DNA of 39,960 nt from Candidatus Omnitrophota bacterium. Its GTDB lineage: Bacteria; Omnitrophota; Gorgyraeia; Duberdicusellales; 4484-171. Positions 21,612 to 28,981 of the stretch are shown piece after piece. Under the pieces are notes generated by a model that saw nothing but the letters and a program-made list of their open reading frames with translations, ran no database searches and was not told where the DNA came from. A program made the translations under genes and the position numbers. The DNA lies in the NCBI GenBank assembly GCA_024542985.1, contig JAMXCX010000012.1, positions 1 to 39,960 on the forward strand, in the 5' to 3' direction. Each line of letters starts with the position of its first letter. The stretch's first letter is position 1.

Positions 21612-22139
21612 TTAAGACAACCTTTCTACTTTTTCTTGCTTATTAAGTTTAGCTTTTTGGCGTTTATTCAGCCATGCCCATATTTTATCTATTAGAAGGT
21701 CTATATAAAAAATCAGCCTGCTGATAACTATAAACATAATTGTTACTGCGAATGCCCCGCCTATAATAGCTTCTGCAGTGTAAGATAAATACCAACCAGA
21801 ATTTTCAAAAACAAACAGAGGTATATGATATAAAAAAATGTATACTTCTTTCAAAAAAGCCCATATCTTTATCCCCCAACTTAGGCATAAAATAACAAAT
21901 ATTACACTCCAGATAAGTTTGTTCCAAGCAACCATGCTCTGCTTGATAACATAGATATCCTTTTCGATATTGTCCAGTCTCTCCTCTGTAGTTATTAAAG
22001 CGGCTTTGAGGCTCTTATCTTCTTGCTGCTGCTCTGACTCACTATCATTTGTTTGACCAATACTGTTATTTATTTCTTCGGTATTGTCCCTATCCTCATT
22101 GCTGGTCATGCTAACCTCGCTTTTTTGTAATTTACTCAA
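21612..22139 (-). CDS. Membrane protein with acidic N-terminus and coiled coil
   Basis: 175 residues. Residues 1-45 are acidic and Gln/Asn/Ser-rich, 46-70 look like a coiled coil (AALITTEERLDNIEKDIYVIKQ), then helices near 73-95 and 120-145 and a Lys-rich tail. No family recognised. Its start overlaps the stop of the upstream MORN-2 gene by eight bases, so the two are translationally coupled and may act together at the membrane. Confidence 0.6.
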   Translation of the reverse strand: MSKLQKSEVSMTSNEDRDNTEEINNSIGQTNDSESEQQQEDKSLKAALITTEERLDNIEKDIYVIKQSMVAWNKLIWSVIFVILCLSWGIKIWAFLKEVYIFLYHIPLFVFENSGWYLSYTAEAIIGGAFAVTIMFIVISRLIFYIDLLIDKIWAWLNKRQKAKLNKQEKVERLS

Positions 22140-22647
22140 TCAAAGGATACTCGTCAATTCTTCTGGGCCTATTATTCTTAAAAAATATTTTCCTTTTTAA
22201 TGTCCCATCTCTATAATAATACCTAGCCACTCCTTCATACCTTCCGTCTTTATAAGGTATTTCCAAGCTTAAACTCCCATCTTCATAATAATATTTTTCA
22301 ATTCCAAACTCCTTACCGTTTTTATAAGACCTTTCTGCCTGTAATGCCCCATCTTCATAATAATGTCTCCTAACTCCGTCTATTTTACCATTCTTGTACG
22401 GAATTTCTATCTTCAATTTTCCGCTGGTATAATAATGTCTCTTTACTCCGGACATACTTCTTAAGCGAATCGCCGATTCATTAGCAGATAAAGCTGCAGA
22501 TTTTTTACGCGATGAGGAAATATTAAACATAATACCGAAGAAAAACCAAGTTACCAAAAAAGCTGCTAAAGGAATTATAAAAATCTTAAAGCGTTCATAA
22601 AAAGCTTTTACATTCTCCTTCTTGTTCAAAAAATCCTTAATATTCAT
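22132..22647 (-). CDS. Membrane-anchored MORN-2 repeat protein
   Basis: 171 residues: one N-terminal helix (IFIIPLAAFLVTWFFFGIMF, about 22-41), then four regular MORN-2 repeats of about 24 residues (RHYYTSGKLKIEIPYKNGKIDGV, and so on), each with xxYYxxGxLxxExxYKNGxxxG. It would project the repeats to the periplasm or cytosol depending on topology. Second MORN-2 protein in this block; no toxin gene nearby. Confidence 0.7.
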   Translation of the reverse strand: MNIKDFLNKKENVKAFYERFKIFIIPLAAFLVTWFFFGIMFNISSSRKKSAALSANESAIRLRSMSGVKRHYYTSGKLKIEIPYKNGKIDGVRRHYYEDGALQAERSYKNGKEFGIEKYYYEDGSLSLEIPYKDGRYEGVARYYYRDGTLKRKIFFKNNRPRRIDEYPLIE

Positions 22648-22888
22648 ATTTTATGTTTTAGTTTTTGTGATTACTTAGGCTTATTTTTATCAAAAAACAA
22701 GAAATAACCCTCCAAAAATAGTTGTTCTATATATCCAATCTCTGTTCTTGCAGGGCTAATAAATAATACTACTAAAAAACCCCTTCTTCAATAAAAATGA
22801 TACAACCTAAAGGCTAGCTCTGAAGTTATAAAGAAATGATTGAAATATGAAAGGTATCTTTTAAGAAAAATTAATATTTTAGGAAAGA

Positions 22889-24151
22889 TTACTTTTGATT
22901 TTTATCTTTAGCTTTAAACTTAAATACTTCTGCTATGCTGTCCACGACTTCCTTAAAGGTATCCACAACTGCGTCTACGGTGACTTCTCCTGTTTTCTTA
23001 AACCCGCCCAGGACATCTTTCTTCACATTATCAAGAACTCCTTTTATTACAGTACCGAAACTAAGCTGCACAGAGTCTTTAACCACATTTTTTAGAGAAG
23101 AAAAATCTAAACGGGGTGAATCCATTTTTGTTTTTAGCTTGAAATGCAGAGTTGGTTTATCCTTCCCTACTCCAAAAAAAGCAATAATCGTTTTTAGCGT
23201 TTTCATCTTAGATGAGTCTTCGTCATCTTCTACTTCCTTAAAAGCAATTTTCTCAAGCACCAGCACAGAATTAATAGTCAAATCATTATTCTTGGAAGTA
23301 AAATTAGAATCTAGAGAAATTAAAGCCTCTTTTATTTTAAAAGCATCGGGCTTCCAGTAATCAGAATAATAACCTTCGAAAAGGATGTAATCAAAATTAT
23401 TGACCTTGAAATCTACGTCCATGGCTTTGCCGGAATAATTTATCCAACCATTTGCGCTTAAAGCCTTGGGGATTTTCTTCTTCTTTGAAGCCGGGAGTAA
23501 AGAAGAGTTGAATTTTATATAAAACTTGCCCGGCCGGGGATAAGCAAAATCTCTCAAACCTACGGTAATATCCTCTAATATAATGGTTACAGGATTTTTC
23601 TTCACTAAACAAGATATTTCTGCTTGAGAATTTTTAATGTATAATTTTTTTACGAAAAATGGCAATCCGTTCTTTTTAAAATTCATATCAACATTTTGGC
23701 TAGAGATTGAATTTTTATTCTGAGCAGATACGGCCTTTTCTCTGAGTTTAGGCTTTTTTCGGGAAAGAAAAGGTTCAATGTAGATTTTATTATTCTGTAC
23801 TGACGCTTTCAATTTTAAACCATCAAGGTAAACCTTGTTTAAGTTTAATCTTTGCGCAAAAATGCTGCTTAATCCTAAAGATATATTTGCTTTCCTAAAA
23901 GAAACATCTCCACAGTCAAAATTTGTTATCTTAATATTAAAAGGAAAACCAAAAGTTACTGATTCAATTTCGACCTTAGCGCCTAATTCTTTTTCAATCT
24001 TTTTAATAACAATATTTTTACCTTTTATGTTAAGAAAGATAAAAATCCCCAAGTATAAGTGAAAAATTATAGTAACTACTATGGCTGAAAAAATAAAAAT
24101 TTTTTTAGCTGCTTTATTTTTGGTTGTCTTAGTCATCTTTCTTCTTTTCAT
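22889..24151 (-). CDS. AsmA/DUF748-like membrane-anchored protein
   Basis: 420 residues. N-terminal helix (IFIFSAIVVTIIFHLYLGIFIFL, about 18-40) and then KIEKELGAKVEIESVTFGFPFNIKITNFDCG, the start of the AsmA-like repeating beta groove found in proteins that bridge the envelope and affect lipid transport or outer-membrane assembly. The C-terminal 80 residues are helical and Val/Lys/Asp-rich. It is shorter than classic AsmA (about 600), more like small DUF748 proteins. Periplasmic with one anchor. Alone on its strand, next to tRNA-Arg. Confidence 0.65.
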   Translation of the reverse strand: MKRRKMTKTTKNKAAKKIFIFSAIVVTIIFHLYLGIFIFLNIKGKNIVIKKIEKELGAKVEIESVTFGFPFNIKITNFDCGDVSFRKANISLGLSSIFAQRLNLNKVYLDGLKLKASVQNNKIYIEPFLSRKKPKLREKAVSAQNKNSISSQNVDMNFKKNGLPFFVKKLYIKNSQAEISCLVKKNPVTIILEDITVGLRDFAYPRPGKFYIKFNSSLLPASKKKKIPKALSANGWINYSGKAMDVDFKVNNFDYILFEGYYSDYWKPDAFKIKEALISLDSNFTSKNNDLTINSVLVLEKIAFKEVEDDEDSSKMKTLKTIIAFFGVGKDKPTLHFKLKTKMDSPRLDFSSLKNVVKDSVQLSFGTVIKGVLDNVKKDVLGGFKKTGEVTVDAVVDTFKEVVDSIAEVFKFKAKDKNQK

Positions 24152-24177
24152 TTTCTTTCGACTATTTACATTAACTA

Positions 24178-24251
24178 CGCGCCCAGCAGGATTTGAACCT
24201 GCGACCCTCTGCTTAGAAGGCAGATGCTCTATCCAACTGAGCTATGGGCGC
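24178..24251 (-). tRNA. tRNA-Arg (TCT)
   Basis: 74 bases on the minus strand. Acceptor GCGCCCA/TGGGCGC, anticodon stem TCTGC/GCAGA with loop CTTCTAA, D-arm GCTCAGTTGGATAGAGC, T-loop CAGGTTCAAATCCTG. No encoded CCA. Confidence 0.95.
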
Positions 24252-24268
24252 ATATTTACTCTGTATGG

Positions 24269-24343
24269 TCGGGGCGAGTGGATTCGAACCACCGGCATCT
24301 TGGCCCCAAACCAAGCGCTCTAACCAGACTGAGCCACGCCCCG
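24269..24343 (-). tRNA. tRNA-Pro (TGG)
   Basis: 75 bases on the minus strand. Acceptor CGGGGCG/CGCCCCG, anticodon stem CTTGG/CCAAG with loop TTTGGGG, T-loop GGTGGTTCGAATCCACT. It lies 17 bases upstream of tRNA-Arg, so both are probably on one transcript. Confidence 0.95.
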
Positions 24344-24440
24344 GAATAAACAAAATGTCACCATAACTGAATCTATACTCTTAATAAGATACTGCTTAAT
24401 TATTCTGAATTTCTTTATGCTAACAAAGTTTCAATCCTTG

Positions 24441-25229
24441 TCAATGATGTTTTTTACTCTGAAAATTGGAGAGGACTATATTCTCTACTTTATTATAAAC
24501 TAAGCTATTAGAAGCAATATAGCCAATAGTTTTATAGGTCAAAGGCCTGCCTTTAAGGTCAGCTAATTTACCGCCGGCCTCCTCTATTATGCATACACCC
24601 CCTGCAAAATCCCAAGGCCGGTCGTGAAATTCTACTACAAAATCAAGTTTTCCTTCAGCTACATAAGACAAAGCTCTTGCTGAAGAACCAAACATTCTTA
24701 CGTTAAAAACCTCACGGGCTAAATTATCTAACACTTTAAGCATAATAGCCGGTGAATACCTTATGCTAGAATCAAAAGATATAGAACACTCCTTCAACTC
24801 GCTATTAAAAGAAACGCTTATCTTTTTTCCATTTTTGTAAGCACCGCCGCCTTTTTCTCCCGCATATAGCTCTTTATCTTTGGGCATATATATAACCCCG
24901 GCCACGAATTTTTGTTTATGCACCACTCCAATAGATACACCAAAAATATCTATATTACGGATAAAATTATGCGTCCCATCAAGAGGGTCGATTATCCATA
25001 AATAATCGCTATCTAGCTCTCTGCTTCCGCTTTCCTCAGCTATAATGCCGTGGCTGGGAAAATTCTCTTTAATTTTATTTATAATCATCACCTCGGCTGT
25101 TTTATCCAAATTAGTAGCAAAATTTCTATCACCTTTTTTTTCAATCTGACCTACATTCCCAAAATTCTCCCATAAAAATATCCCTGCTTCTTTGGCAGCT
25201 TCTATCGCAACATTCATGATTTTACTCAT
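24441..25229 (-). CDS. Inositol monophosphatase family protein (SuhB-like)
   Basis: 262 residues, full length for the family. Metal-binding motifs: IAEESGS (Glu65/66), IDPLDGTHNF (Asp81, Asp84, with Gly85-Thr86), and RPWDFAGG near residue 210. Dephosphorylates inositol-1-phosphate or a related phosphate monoester with Mg in the cytosol; in some bacteria SuhB also assists transcription antitermination. No inositol pathway genes nearby, so the substrate is open. Confidence 0.9.
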   Translation of the reverse strand: MSKIMNVAIEAAKEAGIFLWENFGNVGQIEKKGDRNFATNLDKTAEVMIINKIKENFPSHGIIAEESGSRELDSDYLWIIDPLDGTHNFIRNIDIFGVSIGVVHKQKFVAGVIYMPKDKELYAGEKGGGAYKNGKKISVSFNSELKECSISFDSSIRYSPAIMLKVLDNLAREVFNVRMFGSSARALSYVAEGKLDFVVEFHDRPWDFAGGVCIIEEAGGKLADLKGRPLTYKTIGYIASNSLVYNKVENIVLSNFQSKKHH

Positions 25230-25374
25230 TTCTTTGGCTCCTTTTTTGTGCCAATCAAATCAAAGCTCAATATTTATAGTCGAAAACCTACACAAGATAA
25301 AAATGCATTAAAGTATATCATTTATAAGTAAAAAATCTATCAAAATTAATTTTGCTGTCAGAACAAATAGCCTC

Positions 25375-25833
25375 TTACCGGCCTGTTTGGAATCTTTTTA
25401 AGGTGCGCCGGGTTTCCCTGTTAATCACATCCTCCTTTAATTTCCTTCTTTTGTCATAAGAATGTTTTCCTTTAACTAAGGCAATGTCCAATTTAGCAAT
25501 ACCGCGGTCATTAAATAAAACTTTCAAAGGAATAAGAGTAAAACCTTTCTGTATCGTAAGCCCTATCAATTTCCTTATCTCTTTCTTATGAACCAGTAAT
25601 TTTCTCGTCCTTTTGGGATCAGTCTTAATAAATGAGCTTTGCCCAAACTCCGGAATATGCATATTATACAAAAAAAGCTCACCATGCTCAATGCGCGCGA
25701 AACTGTCATCAATAGAACAGCTCCTTGTACGTAAAGACTTGACTTCGCTCCCCTTTAGCTCTATTCCGGCCTGATAAGTTTCTAGTATTTGATAATCACG
25801 CCTAGCCTTTCTATTTGTTGTAACTATCTTCAT
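25375..25833 (-). CDS. smpB: SsrA-binding protein SmpB
   Basis: 152 residues, the usual length. Seen: the N-terminal NRKARRDYQILETYQAGIELKGSEVKSLR, SIDDSFARIEHGELFLYNMHIPEF, KLLVHKKEIRKLIG, TLIPLKVLFNDRGIAKLDIALVKGKHSYDKR and the basic C-terminal tail that enters the ribosome decoding site. It partners tmRNA in rescuing stalled ribosomes. I do not find a tmRNA gene in the window. It follows the carrier gene by 17 bases. Confidence 0.97.
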   Translation of the reverse strand: MKIVTTNRKARRDYQILETYQAGIELKGSEVKSLRTRSCSIDDSFARIEHGELFLYNMHIPEFGQSSFIKTDPKRTRKLLVHKKEIRKLIGLTIQKGFTLIPLKVLFNDRGIAKLDIALVKGKHSYDKRRKLKEDVINRETRRTLKRFQTGR

Positions 25834-25850
25834 AAGTCAATTTCTGAACT

Positions 25851-26798
25851 TTAAAAAAAAGAAAATCCAAATACTTCCAGCAAATACAGCCACACAGGAA
25901 TAGAAAATATTCCCAGCAAATGTGTGATAAATACGCCTTGAGAAACAAACTCGCTATCAGCCCCTCTTAAATTGGCTACAATCGGTAAAGACGCTGCTGA
26001 AGGCATAGCTGCCTCGAAGACTATAAATACCCCTAAAAGCGAAAATATTTTAAGATTTAATACTGCGATAAAAAATAAACCTGGTAATATTATTAATTTA
26101 AGAAAACTAACCTCACCAATAATGTATAATCTCTTGGTAAGCCCTGAGAGTTTAACTTTTGCTAACCAACAACCTAAAACTATCATCGAAAGCACAAAGC
26201 TCAAAGTACCCACCATTTTTACAGGGTCAATTATCAAGGCAGGCACAAATGTAGATATTCTGCTATAAATTAGCAATAAAGCAATGAAAGTGCTTACTAT
26301 CGGGGGTGTAAATAAGCTTTTGAAATTGAATTTATCTCCTTTCTTTTTAAATATAAAAAAACTTCCCAAAGCCCACATGATAATATTAAAACCTAAAAGA
26401 TACAGAAAAATATACACAAGAAACCTTTGGCGCACACCGGGAGGAAAAAGGAAAAAGGCAAGATTCATCGGCAAATACCCTGCGTTTTGAAAACTCACCA
26501 AACTCACAAATTCTCTTTTAAATTGATGAGCCCGCCAAAAAGATACAATAAATCCCAATAAATATCCGGCAAGAAAAATACTCACACTTAAAATTATATA
26601 AATCCACAGCGAATGCTTTAACACTATCTTAGAATTCTCGATAAGATGCGAAAATATCAAACAGGGAACAGTGAAATTAATCACAAAAAACGTTAAAAAT
26701 CCCAAAATTTCCTCTTTGATAATGCCTTTTTTATAAAAATAAAACCCAAGAAGTGCAACCAAACAAAGTTTTATAATAGCTAATGAAACCACATTCAT
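25851..26798 (-). CDS. Auxin efflux carrier (AEC) family transporter
   Basis: 315 residues with about ten hydrophobic helices in two halves of five, separated by a charged loop (FKKKGDKFNFKSLFTPP), the layout of AEC / malate-permease-like transporters (PF03547). Landmarks: GFLTFFVINFTVPCLIFSHL in helix 2 and FEAAMPSAASLPIVANLRGAD near the C-terminus. Inner membrane; substrates in the family are organic acids, and none can be assigned here. A minus-strand promoter (TATAAT near 26806) precedes it. Confidence 0.85.
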   Translation of the reverse strand: MNVVSLAIIKLCLVALLGFYFYKKGIIKEEILGFLTFFVINFTVPCLIFSHLIENSKIVLKHSLWIYIILSVSIFLAGYLLGFIVSFWRAHQFKREFVSLVSFQNAGYLPMNLAFFLFPPGVRQRFLVYIFLYLLGFNIIMWALGSFFIFKKKGDKFNFKSLFTPPIVSTFIALLLIYSRISTFVPALIIDPVKMVGTLSFVLSMIVLGCWLAKVKLSGLTKRLYIIGEVSFLKLIILPGLFFIAVLNLKIFSLLGVFIVFEAAMPSAASLPIVANLRGADSEFVSQGVFITHLLGIFSIPVWLYLLEVFGFSFF

Positions 26799-26891
26799 AG
26801 ATAGAATTATAACATATGATATTTAGTTGACAAAGCCATATTAGCCGATAGGCTAAAGACGATAAAACTGGTTTCCTAAAAAACAAATATT

Positions 26892-26900
26892 TGGTATAAT
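26892..26900 (+). promoter_or_regulatory. Extended -10 promoter for the tRNA-Leu transcript
   Basis: TGGTATAAT (26892-26900) in the context ATTTGGTATAAT, the same extended -10 as the promoters at 13982 and 17092. The -35 is poor. The leader holds two hairpins: GCATTAA/TTAATGC (26917-26940) and CAGCCA/TGGCTG (26946-26981). Confidence 0.5.
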
Positions 26901-27009
26901 CGCTATTAATAGGGCTGCATTAACTAAAATACTTTAATGCAAAGTCAGCCAAGTTATTATTTTGCGCGGCTCATCTGGCTGAGGTAAAGAATTTTTAAAG
27001 TCTATTAGT

Positions 27010-27084
27010 GCCGAGGTGATTGAATTGGCAGACACGCAGCGTTCAGGACGCTGTGGGTGAAAATCCGTGAGGGTTCTCCCGCAT
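27010..27084 (+). pseudogene. Degenerate tRNA-Leu (CAG) lacking its 3' half of acceptor and T-arm
   Basis: The 5' two thirds are a normal tRNA-Leu: GCCGAGG acceptor strand, AATTGGCAGACACGC D-arm, anticodon stem GCGTTCAGGACGC with CAG. But the T-arm is reduced to GGGTTCTCCC with a three-base loop, and no CCTCGGC follows to complete the acceptor stem. Probably not functional. An intact tRNA-Leu with the same anticodon starts 27 bases later. Confidence 0.75.
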
Positions 27085-27110
27085 CAAATGCTCTTTTTAA
27101 AATAAAAAAT

Positions 27111-27192
27111 GCGGAAGTGGCGGAATTGGCAGACGCGCTAGGTTCAGGACCTAGTGGGTAATACCGTGGGGGTTCAACTCCCCCCTTCCGCA
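27111..27192 (+). tRNA. tRNA-Leu (CAG)
   Basis: 82 bases. Acceptor GCGGAAG/CTTCCGC, anticodon stem CTAGG/CCTAG with loop TTCAGGA, variable arm TGGGTAATACCG, T-loop GGGGGTTCAACTCCCCC. No encoded CCA. It is followed by TTTTTT (27194-27199). Confidence 0.95.
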
Positions 27193-27280
27193 TTTTTTAT
27201 TTCCTATACAAACGGGATCCCTCTCCTGGAATTTATGGTTAGAACGGGGAACTCTCTCCCCCCACGCATTGTCTTATTAA

Positions 27281-27339
27281 GATCTCTCGTTCCGCCAAAG
27301 GCGGGACTCGAGATCCAAAAATTTACTTGGTAAATTTTT
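27281..27339. repeat. Two back-to-back palindromes before tRNA-Ser
   Basis: GATCTCTCGTTCCGCC/GGCGGGACTCGAGATC (27281-27315) and CCAAAAATTTAC/GTAAATTTTTGG (about 27314-27341). Both are almost perfect, and the second runs into the first bases of tRNA-Ser. Confidence 0.6.
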
Positions 27340-27432
27340 GGAGAGGTGGCCGAGCCTGGTTTAAGGCGCTGGTCTCGAAAACCGGTTCTCAGCTTTGTTG
27401 GGACGGGAGTTCAAATCTCCCCCTCTCCGCCA
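27340..27432 (+). tRNA. tRNA-Ser (CGA)
   Basis: 93 bases including an encoded CCA. Acceptor GGAGAGG/CCTCTCC, anticodon loop CTCGAAA, long variable arm as expected for Ser, T-loop GGGAGTTCAAATCTCCC. Unlike the other tRNAs here it encodes its CCA. Confidence 0.93.
27417..27429 (+). repeat. Direct repeat copy 1 (tRNA-Ser 3' end), att-like
   Basis: CTCCCCCTCTCCG, the last part of T-arm and acceptor of tRNA-Ser. An identical 13-mer is at 27823-27835; the two bracket the GIY-YIG gene. Confidence 0.6.
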
Positions 27433-27495
27433 TACTACGTTATCCTGAAAGAAATTCATAGGAGCAAACTTCGTATGGCTTCGCTAACTTTGTAG

Positions 27496-27768
27496 ATGTA
27501 TATGTGGTATATATATATTTTAATGAGCTATAGATATAAAAGGTATATTTATGTTGGTTCGACAAATAATTTGAAACGGCGATTATCAGAGCACAATAGT
27601 AAGAAAAGTAGGCTAGCTACAGCACCTTATCAGCCATTAAGACTGATGGGATATATTGCTGTCAAGAGCGAAGAGAAAGCCAGAAAGCTAGAAACATATT
27701 TCAAAGGTGGATCAGGTAAGGCATTTTTGAAAAAGAGAATTTTACCTGACGAAGTCCACCTTCGCTGA
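27496..27768 (+). CDS. GIY-YIG endonuclease family protein next to tRNA-Ser
   Basis: 90 residues. GIY-YIG module: WYIYILMSYRYKRYIYVGSTNNLKRRLSEHN, then KSEEKARKLETYFKGGSGKAFLKKR, the typical helix with Glu and the SG.G.FLKKR end of small stand-alone members. Start at residue 3 (MWYIYIL) is equally plausible. A hairpin with four T follows (27771-27794). It sits between two identical 13-base copies of the tRNA-Ser 3' end, which suggests it arrived as part of a small insertion. Confidence 0.8.
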   Translation: MYMWYIYILMSYRYKRYIYVGSTNNLKRRLSEHNSKKSRLATAPYQPLRLMGYIAVKSEEKARKLETYFKGGSGKAFLKKRILPDEVHLR

Positions 27769-27770
27769 AG

Positions 27771-27794
27771 CTTCGGTAGATCTGCCGAAGTTTT
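27771..27794 (+). terminator. Hairpin terminator of GIY-YIG gene
   Basis: CTTCGG (27771-27776) pairs with CCGAAG (27785-27790), with AGATCT in the loop, followed by TTTT. Confidence 0.55.
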
Positions 27795-27822
27795 AACGTA
27801 GGCTGACTTCAGCGTAGTCAGG

Positions 27823-27835
27823 CTCCCCCTCTCCG
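27823..27835 (+). repeat. Direct repeat copy 2 of tRNA-Ser 3' end
   Basis: CTCCCCCTCTCCG, identical to 27417-27429, without the rest of a tRNA. It is preceded by a CTGACT/AGTCAG hairpin. Confidence 0.6.
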
Positions 27836-27926
27836 TAGATTTATGTTATTTGTAAAACAGAGGCGGAATTAGACTTGGCTCATCGTGGGGCAAAACCTAA
27901 TACATTTTCATTATCTTTTATTAGCA

Positions 27927-28901
27927 ATGAAAAGAAATACCTACATCATATTAACTATTTCATGTATTTTTTCTCTGATAATCCTCAAAGCCATCATAAC
28001 AAAACCGCAACTCCCTCAAGAAGGGTTCAGCCCTTCTGTGAACATAGAAGAAAAGTTAAACCTCTCCATAGACATAGAAAAATTAAAAAATAACCCTTCT
28101 ACTCTAATTCTTACGGCATTAACCCTGGCTTACCTATCCCTAATACTTATCGGCCTGGCAAATTTAGTTATTTTTGGCATAAGAAAATTTAAAAATAAAC
28201 CTATTGTTGATATCGTAAGCGAAAGGAAAAAATTCTCTTTATCAGAAAAGGGTTCAAGCAAATTACTTTTCCTAATAAGTCTAATGATATTTGGAATGTA
28301 TGTAATTTTAATCGCACTGGGTAATTTTAAACTACCTATCCCGCAGCTGCCCTTAATTTTTAACCTAGCTTTTCAGGTCGGTGTAATTTTAATAGTTTTG
28401 CGCTATATCAGCCTAAAATCTTTAGGTTTTTCACTGAGCAAAAAACACCTTATAATCTCATTAAGAATATATTCTGCTATTTTACCCGTGACTTTAATAT
28501 CACTTCTAATCAACGCTTTTATAGCAAAAAAAATGGGCATAGGATACTCTCCTAATCCAGCAATAGAAATATTCTTTCTTTTAAAAAATAAAATTCTTCT
28601 TTCCACACTCATTATACAGGTAGTTTTATTAGGGCCAATAGCCGAAGAATTGTTCTTCAGGGGATTTATTTATAAGCTGACAAAAAATAAATACTCTTTT
28701 CTGGTATCGGCCGGACTGACATCTATTTTCTTCTCTCTCATCCATAGAGTACCATATAATATCCTTCCTCTTTTTGTCCTGAGCTTAGCTCTGTGTTATG
28801 TTTATGAAAAGACTCAAAATATACTTGCCCCTTTTATTCTACACTTTGTCCACAACTTCGTAAGTGTTTGCTTTTTTCTAGCAATAAAAGAGCTCCTCTA
28901 G
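27927..28901 (+). CDS. CPBP family intramembrane glutamic protease
   Basis: 324 residues from the ATG at 27927, chosen because the first helix begins directly after it (MKRNTYIILTISCIFSL); an open GTG start at 27885 would only add 14 poorly motivated residues. About eight membrane helices. Catalytic signature in the C-terminal half: GPIAEELFFRGFIY (EExxxR), then FSLIHR and a final HFVHNF. The family includes CAAX prenyl proteases and bacterial Abi proteins of mostly unknown substrates. Inner membrane. Converges with the M48 protease gene. Confidence 0.85.
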   Translation: MKRNTYIILTISCIFSLIILKAIITKPQLPQEGFSPSVNIEEKLNLSIDIEKLKNNPSTLILTALTLAYLSLILIGLANLVIFGIRKFKNKPIVDIVSERKKFSLSEKGSSKLLFLISLMIFGMYVILIALGNFKLPIPQLPLIFNLAFQVGVILIVLRYISLKSLGFSLSKKHLIISLRIYSAILPVTLISLLINAFIAKKMGIGYSPNPAIEIFFLLKNKILLSTLIIQVVLLGPIAEELFFRGFIYKLTKNKYSFLVSAGLTSIFFSLIHRVPYNILPLFVLSLALCYVYEKTQNILAPFILHFVHNFVSVCFFLAIKELL

Positions 28902-28921
28902 GCCTAATTATAAAATTTTAT

Positions 28922-28981
28922 CCCGTTAGAAAACTTTTTTCTAACGGGGTAAAAAAACGTAGTTCCCTAACGGAGGGTTTA
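28922..28981. terminator. Palindrome and repeat between convergent genes, second copy
   Basis: CCCGTTAGA (28922-28930) pairs with TCTAACGGG (28940-28948), and a further CCCTAACGGAGGG (28965-28977) follows. Read on the minus strand, the end (CCTCCGTTAGGGAACTACGT) matches CCTCCGTTAGAGAACTTCGT at 701-720. Probably a bidirectional terminator. Confidence 0.55.

Noticed and set aside
20571-22647. Toxin-antitoxin system based on YwqK-like MORN repeats
   Set aside because: No toxin-like partner gene is adjacent; the repeat alone does not define an antitoxin.
22935-23360. Long plus-strand ORF of 141 codons inside the AsmA-like gene
   Set aside because: It is antisense to a coherent membrane-anchored protein, has low-complexity Ser/Thr composition and no ribosome binding site: a shadow frame. 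The same applies to the other antisense frames over pilC, the phosphate symporter and the FAD oxidase.
25834-25850. tmRNA gene near smpB
   Set aside because: Flanking gaps are too short or lack the tRNA-like ends and tag ORF; none found in the window.
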